The notes below the pieces were generated by a model. It was not told the DNA's origin and made no database searches. It saw nothing but the letters and a program-made list of their open reading frames with translations. Shown in pieces: positions 1 to 7,788 of a stretch of DNA of 18,519 bases. The stretch covers positions 1-18,519 of the forward strand of contig NZ_CABUCJ010000045.1 in NCBI RefSeq assembly GCF_902490045.1, read 5' to 3'. The DNA is from an uncultured Anaerotruncus sp. (GTDB lineage Bacteria > Bacillota > Clostridia > Oscillospirales > Ruminococcaceae). How positions within the stretch are numbered: the stretch's first letter is position 1; each line of letters starts with the position of its first letter. A program made the position numbers and the translations under genes.

Positions 1-2
1 GG

Positions 3-458
3 CCCGCCGCGGTGCGGATGCTGCTCGACCGCTTCGGGGTGTGGGAGCTCTGCGGCGACGCGCCCGAAAAGCGTGCGAATTTGCAGCTCTTCCTCGACTT
101 CGCGGACGACTTCTGCGACCCCGCCCTGCCGCCCGCGCGGCAGCTCTCCGCCCTGCTTGAGCTTTCCGCCCTCTCGTCGAGCGAGCTCGACCGGATGAGC
201 CGTTCCGCCAACAAGGTCGCGGTCATCACCGCCCACCAGTCCAAGGGATGCGAATTCGACTACGTCTTCCTGCCCGTCTTACAGGAGGGGGTCTTCCCCA
301 CCTACCAGGCGGCCCGGTCGGGCGAGCTGGAGGAGGAGAAGCGGGTCTTCTACGTCTCGATTACCCGCGCGAAGAAAAAGCTCTTCCTCACCTGGTCGCG
401 CTGCGGGATGAATAACTTCCCCTCAAAGCCCAGCCGCTTCCTCGAGATGCTGGGGTAA
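3..458 (+). CDS. UvrD/PcrA-type superfamily 1 DNA helicase, C-terminal part (5' end outside window)
   Basis: This is the last ~151 codons of an SF1A helicase; the frame stays open to the left window edge, so the true start lies outside. Near the C-terminus is a motif V region (ITAHQSKGCEFDYVFL), followed by motif VI (EEEKRVFYVSITRAKKKLFL) with the conserved arginine finger in the SITRAKK stretch. The end (SRFLEML) matches the usual UvrD/PcrA/Rep finish. Such enzymes use ATP to unwind DNA in repair or restart. The family normally has Leu after KG in motif V (KGLEF); here it is Cys. Which UvrD-like subfamily this is (PcrA, UvrD-like, RecB-like) cannot be told without the N-terminus. A strong terminator follows 20 bp after the stop. 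Confidence 0.9.
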   Translation, partial: PAAVRMLLDRFGVWELCGDAPEKRANLQLFLDFADDFCDPALPPARQLSALLELSALSSSELDRMSRSANKVAVITAHQSKGCEFDYVFLPVLQEGVFPTYQAARSGELEEEKRVFYVSITRAKKKLFLTWSRCGMNNFPSKPSRFLEMLG

Positions 459-477
459 GAGATTCAGAGGATGTCAA

Positions 478-514
478 GGGGGCCGCTTCCCAGCCGGGAA
501 GCGGCCCCCCTTTT
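478..514 (+). terminator. Rho-independent terminator after the helicase gene
   Basis: A 14-bp perfect GC-rich stem (arms 478-491 and 496-509, four-base loop) is followed by TTTT on the plus strand. It sits 20 bp after the helicase stop. It could also stop minus-strand read-through from phoR, but the T-run is short on that side. Confidence 0.85.
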
Positions 515-555
515 CCGATGTTCCTTTTTCTCTAGTAAAAAGGAGTTTCGGGTTT

Positions 556-579
556 CAGGGGGCTTTCCAAAGCCCCCTG
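556..579 (-). terminator. Hairpin just after the phoR stop codon
   Basis: A perfect 11-bp inverted repeat (arms 556-566 and 569-579) begins 20 bp after the phoR stop on the same strand. No T-run directly follows; a TCCTTTTTA stretch comes about 15 bases later. It may terminate or protect the end of the pst-pho transcript. It resembles the stop-proximal hairpin at 13623-13645 and the last stem of the structured repeats at 16041-16066 and 16877-16925. Confidence 0.5.
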
Positions 580-599
580 GGGAAGACAGGCGAAAGCTT

Positions 600-2288
600 T
601 TATTGGCCGAGCGGCAGGCGCACGGTGACCGAGGTGCCCGCGCCGGGCGCGGACTCGAGCGAGATTGAGCCGCCGTGGCGCTCGACGATGTGCTTGACGA
701 TCGAAAGCCCCAGCCCGGTGCCGCCCGTCTGCTTGGAGCGGGACTTGTCGACGCGGTAGAACCGCTCGAAGATGCGCGCCTGGTGCTCGCGCGGGATGCC
801 GATGCCGGTGTCGGCCACCGTGACGGCGGCCCATTCCCCCTCGCGGCGCACCGTCAGGTCGACGCGGCCGCCCGGGCGGTTGTATTTGACGGCGTTGTCC
901 GCGAGGTTGCAGACGAGCTCGTCGAGCATCTGCCGGCTGCCCTGCACCGTGACGACGTCGCCCGAGACGGCGACCGTCACCTGCTTCTGCTCCGCGGGGA
1001 AGCGCAGCGCCTCCGCCGCCCCCTCGCAGAGGGCGCGCAGCTCGACCGGCTCGGCCTCGACGCCGCCCGACTGCTCGATGCGGGAGAGACGGATGATGTC
1101 GTCGGTCAGCGCGATCAGCCTGCGGGCCTCGCTGTAGATCCGCCCGGCGAACCGCTTGACGTCCTCCTCCCCGGAGGCCATGCCGTTCTGGAGCATCTCG
1201 GCGAAGCCGGAAATCGAGGTGAGCGGGGTTTTGAGCTCGTGGGAGACGTTGGCGGTGAACTCGCGGCGCACCTGCTCCGCCCGCTGCTGCTCGGTGACGT
1301 CAAGCAGCAGGACGATGGCGCCCGCGACCTCTCCGCCGTCCTCCCGCACGGGGCTGGCGAAGGCGTGGCACGCACGCCCGTCGCGGTCGAGGATCACGTC
1401 GGCGCCCTCGCCGCCGATCGCACATTCGATGCACGCCCCCAGTTCGGCGTCGCGGGAGACGACGAGGACGTTCTTCCCCTCGTATTCCCCCGCCGGGCTG
1501 CCCAGCAGGGAGAGCGCCGCCGCGTTGACCGAGAGGACCTCCTTTTCCCGGCCGAGCAGGAGAAGCCCCTCCTTCATGTTGGAGGTGATCGTTTTGATCG
1601 TGTCGCGCTCGGCGCGCAGCCGCTCCATCTGCTCGCCGATCAGGCGGTTCTTTTCGCGCAGCTTCCGGTAGAAGGGCTCGAGCTCCTCATAGCCGCGCAG
1701 GCTGTCGGTGTTTTCGAGGTCCTCCGCCAGCGCCTCGACCGGGCGCACCAGCCGCCGCGTCAGGCGGGAGGCCAGCAGCATGCTCAGCAGCAGGGTGACG
1801 AGCACGATGCCCGCCATGAGCGGGGCCACCCCCGCGAAGACCGCGCCGATGCTGCGGGTCTGCTTGGAGACGCGCAGGACGTTGCCATCGGGCAGGGCCG
1901 CCGCGTAGTAGCAGGTGTCGAGCCCCATCGTCTCGGAGCGCCGGATATCCTCGCCGCTGCCCACGCTGAGCGCCTCCCGCACCTCGGGGCGGTCGAGATG
2001 GTTCTCCATGCCCGCGCGGTCGTTGTCCGAATCGAAGAGCACCCCGCCCTCCGGGGTGATGAGGGTGACGCGGAAGCTGTCGTACCGGATGTCCAGGCCG
2101 GAGAGGTAATCCAGCCGGTCCTCCCCCGCGTAGGCGATCGATCGGGCGATCAGCTTGTGTTCGTCGCGCAGCTCCTGCTGCACCTGCCTCACGAGCAGCC
2201 CGTGGGCCGACCAGAGGGTCAGCGCCGCCGTGAGCAGCGCCATGCCGATCGCCGCGGCGCACAGGCTCCAATATACGTTCCGTTTCAT
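600..2288 (-). CDS. phoR: PhoR-type membrane sensor histidine kinase
   Basis: A 562-aa sensor kinase, the last gene of the pst-pho operon, starting 26 bp after phoB. Visible order: transmembrane segment 1 (about residues 6-28), an extracytoplasmic sensor region (about 30-145), transmembrane segment 2 (about 147-174), a HAMP-like linker, a PAS domain (about 225-335), then HisKA with the phospho-acceptor His350 in FTANVSHELKTPL. The catalytic ATPase domain has an N box (LADNAVKYN), G1 (VADTGIGIP), an F box (IFERFYRVD) and G2 (GGTGLGLSIVK). All key residues look intact. By family knowledge it phosphorylates PhoB when phosphate is low and is held off by PhoU and the Pst transporter. The operon context makes PhoR much more likely than the related WalK-type kinases. 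Confidence 0.93.
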   Translation of the reverse strand: MKRNVYWSLCAAAIGMALLTAALTLWSAHGLLVRQVQQELRDEHKLIARSIAYAGEDRLDYLSGLDIRYDSFRVTLITPEGGVLFDSDNDRAGMENHLDRPEVREALSVGSGEDIRRSETMGLDTCYYAAALPDGNVLRVSKQTRSIGAVFAGVAPLMAGIVLVTLLLSMLLASRLTRRLVRPVEALAEDLENTDSLRGYEELEPFYRKLREKNRLIGEQMERLRAERDTIKTITSNMKEGLLLLGREKEVLSVNAAALSLLGSPAGEYEGKNVLVVSRDAELGACIECAIGGEGADVILDRDGRACHAFASPVREDGGEVAGAIVLLLDVTEQQRAEQVRREFTANVSHELKTPLTSISGFAEMLQNGMASGEEDVKRFAGRIYSEARRLIALTDDIIRLSRIEQSGGVEAEPVELRALCEGAAEALRFPAEQKQVTVAVSGDVVTVQGSRQMLDELVCNLADNAVKYNRPGGRVDLTVRREGEWAAVTVADTGIGIPREHQARIFERFYRVDKSRSKQTGGTGLGLSIVKHIVERHGGSISLESAPGAGTSVTVRLPLGQ

Positions 2289-2314
2289 CTTGCTCTCCTT
2301 TTGGCGCCGTGCGC

Positions 2315-2992
2315 CTACTCCCCGATCTTGTAGCCCACGCCCCGCACCGTGCGGATGATTTCCCCGCAGGCGCCCAGCTTGTGGCGGAGCGATTTGATGT
2401 GCATGTCGACGGTGCGGCTCTCCCCCTCGTAATCAAAGCCCCACACCCGCTCCATGATCTTTTCGCGGGTGAGCACGAGGCCCTGGTTTTTGAGCAGGAA
2501 GGCGAGCAGCTCGAACTCCTTGTAGGTGAGGGCGACCTGCCCGCCGGCGGCCGTGACGGCGCGCCTGCCCGGATCGAGGGAAACGCCCCCGTAGCAGAGC
2601 GGCGCGGGCTCCTCGCCGGAGCCCGTCCGGCGCAGCACCGCGCGCACGCGGGAGAGCAGCTCCATGACCCCGAACGGCTTGGTGACATAGTCGTCCGCAC
2701 CCGCGTCGAGTCCCTTCACCTTGTCGTATTCGGTGGCGCGCGCGGTCAGCATGATGACGGGAACGTCCGCCGTGCGCACCGATTCCTTCATGCGGCGCAG
2801 GATGGCAAGCCCGTCGTCCCCCGGCAGCATGATGTCGAGCAGCACGAGGGAGGGCGCGGACGCGCCGCACGCCTCCCAGAACGCGTCGGCGCGTTCGAAC
2901 CCGCGGGCCTCGTAGCCGCCGCTCGCCAGCGCGTAGAGCACCAGCTCGCGGATGCTTTCGTCGTCCTCCACCAGATAGACCTTCGCGGCCAT
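2315..2992 (-). CDS. phoB: PhoB/PhoP-family response regulator (OmpR-type)
   Basis: A 225-aa response regulator with an N-terminal receiver domain (acidic pair D10/D11, phospho-acceptor D53 in LLDIMLPGDDG, T83, K105 in TKPFG). The C-terminal winged-helix DNA-binding domain has LTYKEFELLAFLL and ends RTVRGVGYKIGE. The start is set by GGAGGG seven bases upstream of the ATG. It lies 22 bp after phoU and 26 bp before phoR, so all are probably one transcript. OmpR-type regulators of this group bind direct repeats with 11-bp spacing, and such repeats lie in front of pstS (7380-7424), its probable target. In Bacillus the equivalent is called PhoP. Confidence 0.93.
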   Translation of the reverse strand: MAAKVYLVEDDESIRELVLYALASGGYEARGFERADAFWEACGASAPSLVLLDIMLPGDDGLAILRRMKESVRTADVPVIMLTARATEYDKVKGLDAGADDYVTKPFGVMELLSRVRAVLRRTGSGEEPAPLCYGGVSLDPGRRAVTAAGGQVALTYKEFELLAFLLKNQGLVLTREKIMERVWGFDYEGESRTVDMHIKSLRHKLGACGEIIRTVRGVGYKIGE

Positions 2993-3014
2993 TCAAGTTC
3001 CCTCCGTTTCCGGG

Positions 3015-3671
3015 TCAGATGACCCGCTCGTTGCCGTGCTCGCCGGTGATCGAAAAGACCACCCACTCGGCGATGTTGGTCGCGTGGTCGCCGATCCGCT
3101 CGAAATATTTGGCCACCATGATCAAATCGATCGCCTGCTCCCCGTTCGCGCCGTCCTCCCGGATGAGCCGGACGAGGTCGTCGCGCACCTGGTTGAAGAG
3201 GTCGTCGACGATGTCGTCGCAGGCGACGACCGCGCGTGCCCGGTCGAGGTCGCGCGCCACGAACGCGTCGACCGCCCCCGTGACCATGCGCACGGTCGCC
3301 CACGCCATCTGCGGGATGTGCTCGAGCGAGCCGGCGTAGCCGTCGTTGATGAGGCGGATCGCGATCTCGGAGATGTCCTCCGCCTGGTCGCCGATCCGCT
3401 CCATGTCGGTGATCATCTTGAGCGCGGTGGAGATCATCCGCAGGTCGGCCGCGACCGGCTGCTGCTGGAGCAGCAGCCGCAGGCAGCGGCGCTCGATCTG
3501 CTTTTCCTTCTCGTCCACCTGCGCGCCGTGCACGATCGCCTGCCTGGCGAGCGCGGGGTCCTTTTCGAGCAGGGCGCGGGAGGCGTCGTTGATCGCCCGC
3601 TCGATGAGCGCGCCCATCTCGATCAGCTCGTTGTTGAGCTCGGAGAGCTCCTGGTCAAACCGGTTCCTCAT
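3015..3671 (-). CDS. phoU: PhoU phosphate signalling protein
   Basis: A 218-aa all-helical protein of normal PhoU length with two PhoU repeats. Each carries the metal-binding E/DxxxD-type motif: TDMERIGDQAEDISEIA in the first half and KYFERIGDHATNIAEWV in the second. The ATG directly abuts the TAG stop of pstB, which indicates translational coupling. PhoU is a cytoplasmic regulator that links the state of the Pst transporter to PhoR and keeps the Pho response off when phosphate is plentiful. Its position between pstB and phoB/phoR fits that link. Confidence 0.95.
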   Translation of the reverse strand: MRNRFDQELSELNNELIEMGALIERAINDASRALLEKDPALARQAIVHGAQVDEKEKQIERRCLRLLLQQQPVAADLRMISTALKMITDMERIGDQAEDISEIAIRLINDGYAGSLEHIPQMAWATVRMVTGAVDAFVARDLDRARAVVACDDIVDDLFNQVRDDLVRLIREDGANGEQAIDLIMVAKYFERIGDHATNIAEWVVFSITGEHGNERVI

Positions 3672-4424
3672 CTATCCGAACCTCCCCGTGATATAGTCCT
3701 CGGTGCGTTTGTCCTTCGGCATCGAGAAGAGGTCCTCCGTCGCGCCGAACTCGACCACCTCGCCCAGCAGGAAAAACGCCGTCTCGTCCGAGATGCGGGT
3801 GGCCTGCTGCATGTTGTGGGTGACGATGATGATCGTGTAATTCTTTTTCAATTCTAACACAAGATCCTCGATCTTGGAAGTGGAGATCGGGTCGAGGGCG
3901 CTGGTGGGTTCGTCCATCAGCAGCACCTCCGGCTCGACCGCAAGCGCGCGGGCGATGCACAGCCGCTGCTGCTGCCCGCCCGAAAGCCCGAGCGCAGGCT
4001 TTTTCAGCCGGTCCCTGACCTCCTCCCAGATTGCCGCGTCCCGCAGGGATTTCTCCACGATCTCGTCGAGCCGCGCGCGGGAGCGGATGCCGTGGGTGCG
4101 CGGGCCGTAGGCGATGTTGTCGTAGACGCTCATCGGGAAGGGGTTGGGCTTCTGGAAGACCATCCCCACCCGCCTGCGCAGCAGGTTCACGTCCATGCCG
4201 CCGTAGATGTCCTCCCCGTCGAGCAGCACCCGCCCGGTGATGCGGCAGCCCTCCACGAGGTCGTTCATCCGGTTGAGGGATTTGAGCAGGGTCGACTTTC
4301 CGCAGCCCGACGGGCCGATGAACGCGGTAATCGCCCGCTCCCCGAGCGCGAGGTTCACGCCTTTGAGCGCCTTGAAGTCGCCGTAGTAGAGGTCGAGGTT
4401 TTCAATCGAAAATTTGTCCTTCAT
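3672..4424 (-). CDS. pstB: Phosphate ABC transporter ATP-binding protein PstB
   Basis: A 250-aa ABC ATPase. Walker A is GPSGCGKST (residues 37-45), the Q-loop region is MVFQKPNPFPMSVYDNIAYGPR, the signature is LSGGQQQR, Walker B is LLMDEPTSALDP, and a switch histidine follows in IIVTHNMQQA. The KPNPFPMS and SALDPIST strings are typical of PstB rather than general ABC ATPases. It powers phosphate import through PstC/PstA. It begins 8 bp after the pstA stop, and its own stop touches the phoU start. The C-terminus TEDYITGRFG is also characteristic of PstB. Confidence 0.97.
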   Translation of the reverse strand: MKDKFSIENLDLYYGDFKALKGVNLALGERAITAFIGPSGCGKSTLLKSLNRMNDLVEGCRITGRVLLDGEDIYGGMDVNLLRRRVGMVFQKPNPFPMSVYDNIAYGPRTHGIRSRARLDEIVEKSLRDAAIWEEVRDRLKKPALGLSGGQQQRLCIARALAVEPEVLLMDEPTSALDPISTSKIEDLVLELKKNYTIIIVTHNMQQATRISDETAFFLLGEVVEFGATEDLFSMPKDKRTEDYITGRFG

Positions 4425-4432
4425 CCTGTTCC

Positions 4433-5326
4433 CTAACCTTTCGTAAGCCGCCTGGCGATCACCGCCGAGAGGGCGTTGATGAGCAGCACCGTGACCAACA
4501 GCACGACCGCCGTGGCGTACGCCTCGTTGGTGTGGAGCGCCTCGCTCGAAAGCACGTACATGTGGATGGCGAGCGTCCGTCCCGACATGAAGAGGGCGTC
4601 GCGGCCGCTGGGAATCTGCGCGACGGTGCCCGCCGTGTAGATCAGCGCCGCCGTCTCGCCGACGATCCGCCCGATGGCCAGGATGACCCCGGCCAGAATT
4701 CCCGGCACCGCCGAGGGCAGCACGATCTTGAAGACGGTGCGCAGCCTGCCCGCGCCCAGCCCGAAGCTCGCCTCGCGGAAGGAGTCGGGCACCGACTTGA
4801 GCGCCTCCTCGGTGGTGCGCATGATGAGCGGCAGGATCATGATCGCCAGCGTGCAGGCGCCCGAGATGAGCGAAAAGCTCCAGTGCAGCGCGGTGACGAA
4901 AAAGAGCATGCCGAACAGCCCGTAGACGATCGAGGGGATGCCGCTGAGCGTCTCGGAGGTGATCCGCACCAGCCCCACGAGCCGGTTGCCCCGGCGCGCG
5001 TATTCGACGAGGTAGATCGCCGTAAAGATGCCCAGCGGCGCGGCGATGAGCAGCGAAAGCAGGGTCATCATGACCGTCGTGACGATCGCCGGGAAGAGGG
5101 AGACGTTGACCGAATTGTACTCCATCTCAAAGAGGGAGGGCGTGATGTAGGGGATTCCCTTGACGAGGATGTGCAGGATAATGAACAGGAGGGTGCCCGC
5201 CGTCAGCGCCGCCGCCAGGACGACGAGCAGGAAGAGCGCCAGCGAAAGCGGCTGCCGGAGATAGGCCCTGATCCGCTGCCGGAAGCCCACGCGGTTGATG
5301 GCGGGGAGGCTTTTGGCGTTTTGCAT
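4433..5326 (-). CDS. pstA: Phosphate ABC transporter permease PstA
   Basis: A 297-aa inner-membrane permease with about six hydrophobic segments; the first is around residues 28-58. The cytoplasmic EAA loop, which docks on PstB, is in the last third (EALKSVPDSFREASFGLGAG followed by LPSAVPGILAGVILAIGR). Its ATG overlaps the pstC TGA by one base (TGATG), and AGGAGG lies within the end of pstC, so the two are translationally coupled. It forms the membrane channel with PstC. Assignment as PstA rather than PstC rests on gene order and on the IVGETAALIYTAG ending of the loop region. Confidence 0.94.
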   Translation of the reverse strand: MQNAKSLPAINRVGFRQRIRAYLRQPLSLALFLLVVLAAALTAGTLLFIILHILVKGIPYITPSLFEMEYNSVNVSLFPAIVTTVMMTLLSLLIAAPLGIFTAIYLVEYARRGNRLVGLVRITSETLSGIPSIVYGLFGMLFFVTALHWSFSLISGACTLAIMILPLIMRTTEEALKSVPDSFREASFGLGAGRLRTVFKIVLPSAVPGILAGVILAIGRIVGETAALIYTAGTVAQIPSGRDALFMSGRTLAIHMYVLSSEALHTNEAYATAVVLLVTVLLINALSAVIARRLTKG

Positions 5327-6195
5327 CAGTCCATCCTCCTTTTGAGCAGCGAAAAGCTGAGGTTGATGAGCAGGATAAAGACGAAGAGCACCACGCCCGT
5401 TGCGATGAGCGCCTCCCGGTGGAGCCCCGAGGCGTAGCCCATCTCCATGACGATGTTGGCCGTCAGCGTGCGCACCCCCTTGAAGATGCCGGAGGGCATG
5501 CGCGGCTGGTTGCCGGCGACCATGATGACCGCCATCGTCTCACCGATGGCGCGGCCGATGCCGAGCACCACCCCCGCGAGGATGCCGCTTTTGGCGGCGG
5601 GCAGCACCGCGAAGAAGACGGCGCGCTCATGGGTCGCGCCGAGGGCGAGCGCGCCCTCGTAGTAGCTGTCGGGCACGGCGCGCAGCGCCGATTCCGACAC
5701 GCCGATGATGGTGGGCAGGATCATGATTCCCAGCAGGATCGACGCGGCGAAGATGCTGCTGCCGTTGACCGCGCCGAGCTTCCGGAAGTGCTCGCGGACA
5801 AAGGGCACGATGACCACCATGCCGAAGAAGCCGTAGACGATCGAGGGGATGCCCGCCATCAATTCGACGGCGGGCTTGAGCACCCGGTAGGCGGGACGGG
5901 GGCAGAACCGCGCGAGAAAGACGGCGGCCAGGATCCCGACCGGCACGCCGAGGAGGATCGCGCCGCCCGTCACGTAGACGCTCCCGAGGATCATCGGGAA
6001 GATACCGAAGGAGGCCGGCACGTCCTGCGGCGCCCATTTGCGCCCGAGGAGGAATTCCCCCGCGCCGATCTCCCCGATCGCGGGAATGCCGCCCATAAAG
6101 AGGAAGACGCAGATCACGGCCACCGCCACGATCGACGCGAGCGCGCAGACCAGAAAGAGGAGCTCCATTCCCTTTTCCTTGATTTTATTGGACAT
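5326..6195 (-). CDS. pstC: Phosphate ABC transporter permease PstC
   Basis: A 289-aa integral membrane permease. The N-terminal hydrophobic segment (about residues 11-35) is followed by a short extracytoplasmic loop (FLLGRKWAPQDVPASFGIFP) characteristic of PstC. The EAA loop (ALRAVPDSYYEGALALGATH) and GIGRAIGETMAVIMVAGN lie in the last third. The start is supported by GGAG nine bases upstream of the ATG. It follows pstS after a 170-bp gap with two hairpins, and it overlaps pstA by one base. Confidence 0.95.
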   Translation of the reverse strand: MSNKIKEKGMELLFLVCALASIVAVAVICVFLFMGGIPAIGEIGAGEFLLGRKWAPQDVPASFGIFPMILGSVYVTGGAILLGVPVGILAAVFLARFCPRPAYRVLKPAVELMAGIPSIVYGFFGMVVIVPFVREHFRKLGAVNGSSIFAASILLGIMILPTIIGVSESALRAVPDSYYEGALALGATHERAVFFAVLPAAKSGILAGVVLGIGRAIGETMAVIMVAGNQPRMPSGIFKGVRTLTANIVMEMGYASGLHREALIATGVVLFVFILLINLSFSLLKRRMD

Positions 6196-6248
6196 CGGCT
6201 ATTTCTCCTTTGCAGCCCGCGCGGGGCGGGGCGGTTGTTGCGGAGGGC

Positions 6249-6273
6249 GGCCGGGCGGCGCAGCCGCCCGGCC
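6249..6273 (-). other. Intercistronic hairpin 2 between pstS and pstC
   Basis: A perfect 11-bp GC-only inverted repeat (arms 6249-6259 and 6263-6273, three-base loop) without a T-run. It lies in the pstS-pstC gap together with a second stem at 6283-6314. The two may protect the upstream pstS message from 3' decay, or partly stop transcription, so that more PstS than permease is made. That role is inferred from position. Confidence 0.55.
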
Positions 6274-6282
6274 CCTGGCATG

Positions 6283-6314
6283 GGAAAGGGGCGGATGTTG
6301 ATCCGCCCTTTTCC
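6283..6314 (-). terminator. Intercistronic hairpin 1 after pstS (possible partial terminator)
   Basis: A stem of about 14 bp with one G-T wobble and a four-base loop (arms 6283-6296 and 6301-6314). It begins about 50 bases after the pstS stop on the minus strand. The arm ends in CCCTTTCCC rather than a clean T-run, so it is probably leaky. pstCAB and the pho genes have no obvious promoter of their own, so read-through is expected. Confidence 0.5.
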
Positions 6315-6365
6315 GGAGGAAAGAAATGAAAGGAAGAAAGCTGTTTATCGGAAGCGGGGGCCGGC

Positions 6366-7319
6366 TCAGCCGGCCACCGCGCTCCACTCGGTAACCGCGC
6401 CGGTGAAGACGTCCTTGACCTGCGCGCTGGTGAGTTCCTCGACCGGGTTGCCGGGGGCGACCACGACCGCGATGCCGTCGTTGGCGATGACGGTCGGGGT
6501 GAGGACCGCCTTCTCCTCGTCCTTGAGCTCGCGGGAGGCCATGCCGATGTCGCAGGTGCCGTCCATCGCGGCGGTCATGCCGGAGGTGGAATCGCTCGTC
6601 TGCATCTCAATCGTGGCGGCGGGGTTCAGCGCGGTGTAGGCCTCTTTGAGCTTCTCCATGACCGGGGAGACGGAGGAGGAGCCGGCCACGACGAGCTTGC
6701 CCTCGGGCTTGCTGCCCGCGTAGGGGGCGGCGGCGGCGGCGACCTTGATGTAGCCGTTGTCTTCAACGATCTGCTGGCCCTCGGCGCTCATGATGAAGTC
6801 CATGAAGTCCTTGGCAAGGCCGCCCGCCTCGCCCTTGACGGCGATGTTGAAGGGGCGCGAGACCTTGTAGACGCCGGACGCGACGTTCTCGGCGGACGCT
6901 TCGGCGCCGTCGATCTTCACCGCCTTGACGGTGTCGTTGAGGGAGCCCAGCGAGATGTAGCCGATCGCGTAGGGGTCGCTGGCGACGGTCGTCATGACCA
7001 CGTTGGTCTGGTTGGCGATCGTGGCCTCCTCGGTGGTGCGGTCGACCTTGGTGCCGTCCTCGCCCTTCTCCTCGATGCCGAAGAGCTCGATGAACGCGCC
7101 GCGCGTGCCGGAGCCGGGTTCACGGGAGATGACCGAGATCGGGTTGGAGGCGTCGAAGCCGGAGGCGGGCGCCTCGGAGGGCGCGGCTTCGGGAGCCGGG
7201 GCCTCGGAAGCGGGAGCGGCCGCGCTCGGGGCGGGTTCGTCGGTGGGGGCGGAGGAGCAGCCCGCCATCGCGGAGAGCATCATCAGGGAGGCAAGCGCTA
7301 TCGCAAGAATCTTTTTCAT
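6366..7319 (-). CDS. pstS: Phosphate-binding lipoprotein PstS with circularly permuted domain order
   Basis: A 317-aa lipoprotein that binds phosphate outside the membrane and delivers it to PstC/PstA. A signal peptide ends at lipobox SAMAG-Cys21, followed by a Pro/Ala/Glu-rich linker to about residue 55. Family motifs are all present but in swapped order. Residues 61-200 hold ISREPGSGTRGAF, AIGYISLGSL and the RPF and EGQQIV segments, which are normally the second half of PstS. Residues 207-317 hold VAGSSSVSP, IGMASRELKDEE, DGIAVVVAPGNPV and FTGAVTEW, normally the first half. The ATG at 7319 has AGGTG about six bases upstream and is preferred over an in-frame GTG three codons earlier (7328). 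The upstream Pho box and first place in the pst operon support the assignment. Confidence 0.93.
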   Translation of the reverse strand: MKKILAIALASLMMLSAMAGCSSAPTDEPAPSAAAPASEAPAPEAAPSEAPASGFDASNPISVISREPGSGTRGAFIELFGIEEKGEDGTKVDRTTEEATIANQTNVVMTTVASDPYAIGYISLGSLNDTVKAVKIDGAEASAENVASGVYKVSRPFNIAVKGEAGGLAKDFMDFIMSAEGQQIVEDNGYIKVAAAAAPYAGSKPEGKLVVAGSSSVSPVMEKLKEAYTALNPAATIEMQTSDSTSGMTAAMDGTCDIGMASRELKDEEKAVLTPTVIANDGIAVVVAPGNPVEELTSAQVKDVFTGAVTEWSAVAG

Positions 7320-7367
7320 TTTTTTCACCTTTCTTTACTGGTTGTTCCTTTCCTGAGGTACGCGATA

Positions 7368-7424
7368 AGAATACCTTCCCTGTGTAAAATCACAAGCCGC
7401 GCTGTGTAAAATCCGCGTAAAATG
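7368..7424 (-). promoter_or_regulatory. Pho box and promoter of the pst-pho operon
   Basis: On the minus strand GATTTTACACAG occurs twice (7380-7391 and 7402-7413) and a third related unit, CATTTTACGCGG, is at 7413-7424. Starts are 22 and 11 bp apart, multiples of the 11-bp repeat known for PhoB/PhoP sites, whose Bacillus core is TTAACA-like; here it is TTTACA/TTTACG. A -10-like TATTCT (7368-7373) follows about 6 bp after the last repeat, where Pho sites usually replace the -35. The leader to the pstS ATG is about 40 bases. Confidence 0.75.
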
Positions 7425-7744
7425 ATGTGCAGACTGTCGAAAAAACCCGCTTTACATTTGACGGACCCGACAGGCTTCATTTTTACGCAACAATTTGGAC
7501 AGACAATTCCCCGATAAATGTTAAAAAATCTTCAAACGGGTTTCACATCTGCCCGTTATACTGAAGCCACTCCAAAACGAAAGGCGGGATGCCATCGGGA
7601 CGCAGTCCAAATCTGTTTTCCAAATCCTGATCTTTTCTTTCTTCTCCTCATACACACTGTCAGCCTGCCGGGCGGCCGGAATACCGGCCCGGCGGGCGGG
7701 ACAGACCAACGCCGCCTGCGCCTTGCGCAGTTTCAGATAGATGG
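7425..7744. other. Non-coding stretch between pstS control region and rubrerythrin terminator
   Basis: No convincing gene is seen here. The part next to the Pho box (7425-7560) is AT-richer and contains single TTTACA/TTAACA-like words on both strands that could be extra weak PhoB sites. A GC-rich stem with a three-base bulge lies at 7667-7693 (gccggg/cccggc outer, ccgg/ccgg inner). Open frames crossing the stretch lack ribosome sites and family resemblance. Confidence 0.5.
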
Positions 7745-7780
7745 AAAAAGGGGAACGGCCCGCGGGCCGTTCCCCTTTTT
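7745..7780 (-). terminator. Perfect 36-bp palindromic terminator after rubrerythrin
   Basis: The 36 bases form a perfect palindrome with A5 on one side, T5 on the other and a GC-rich core. It can therefore act as an intrinsic terminator in both directions. It lies 8 bp after the rubrerythrin stop and insulates the gene from the pst control region. Confidence 0.9.
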
Positions 7781-7788
7781 TGGAGTGC

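Noticed and set aside
675..2333. Long open frame on the plus strand opposite phoR
   Set aside because: It is the mirror of a clear sensor kinase gene; it lacks a ribosome site and family motifs, and the composition reflects high-GC antisense frames.
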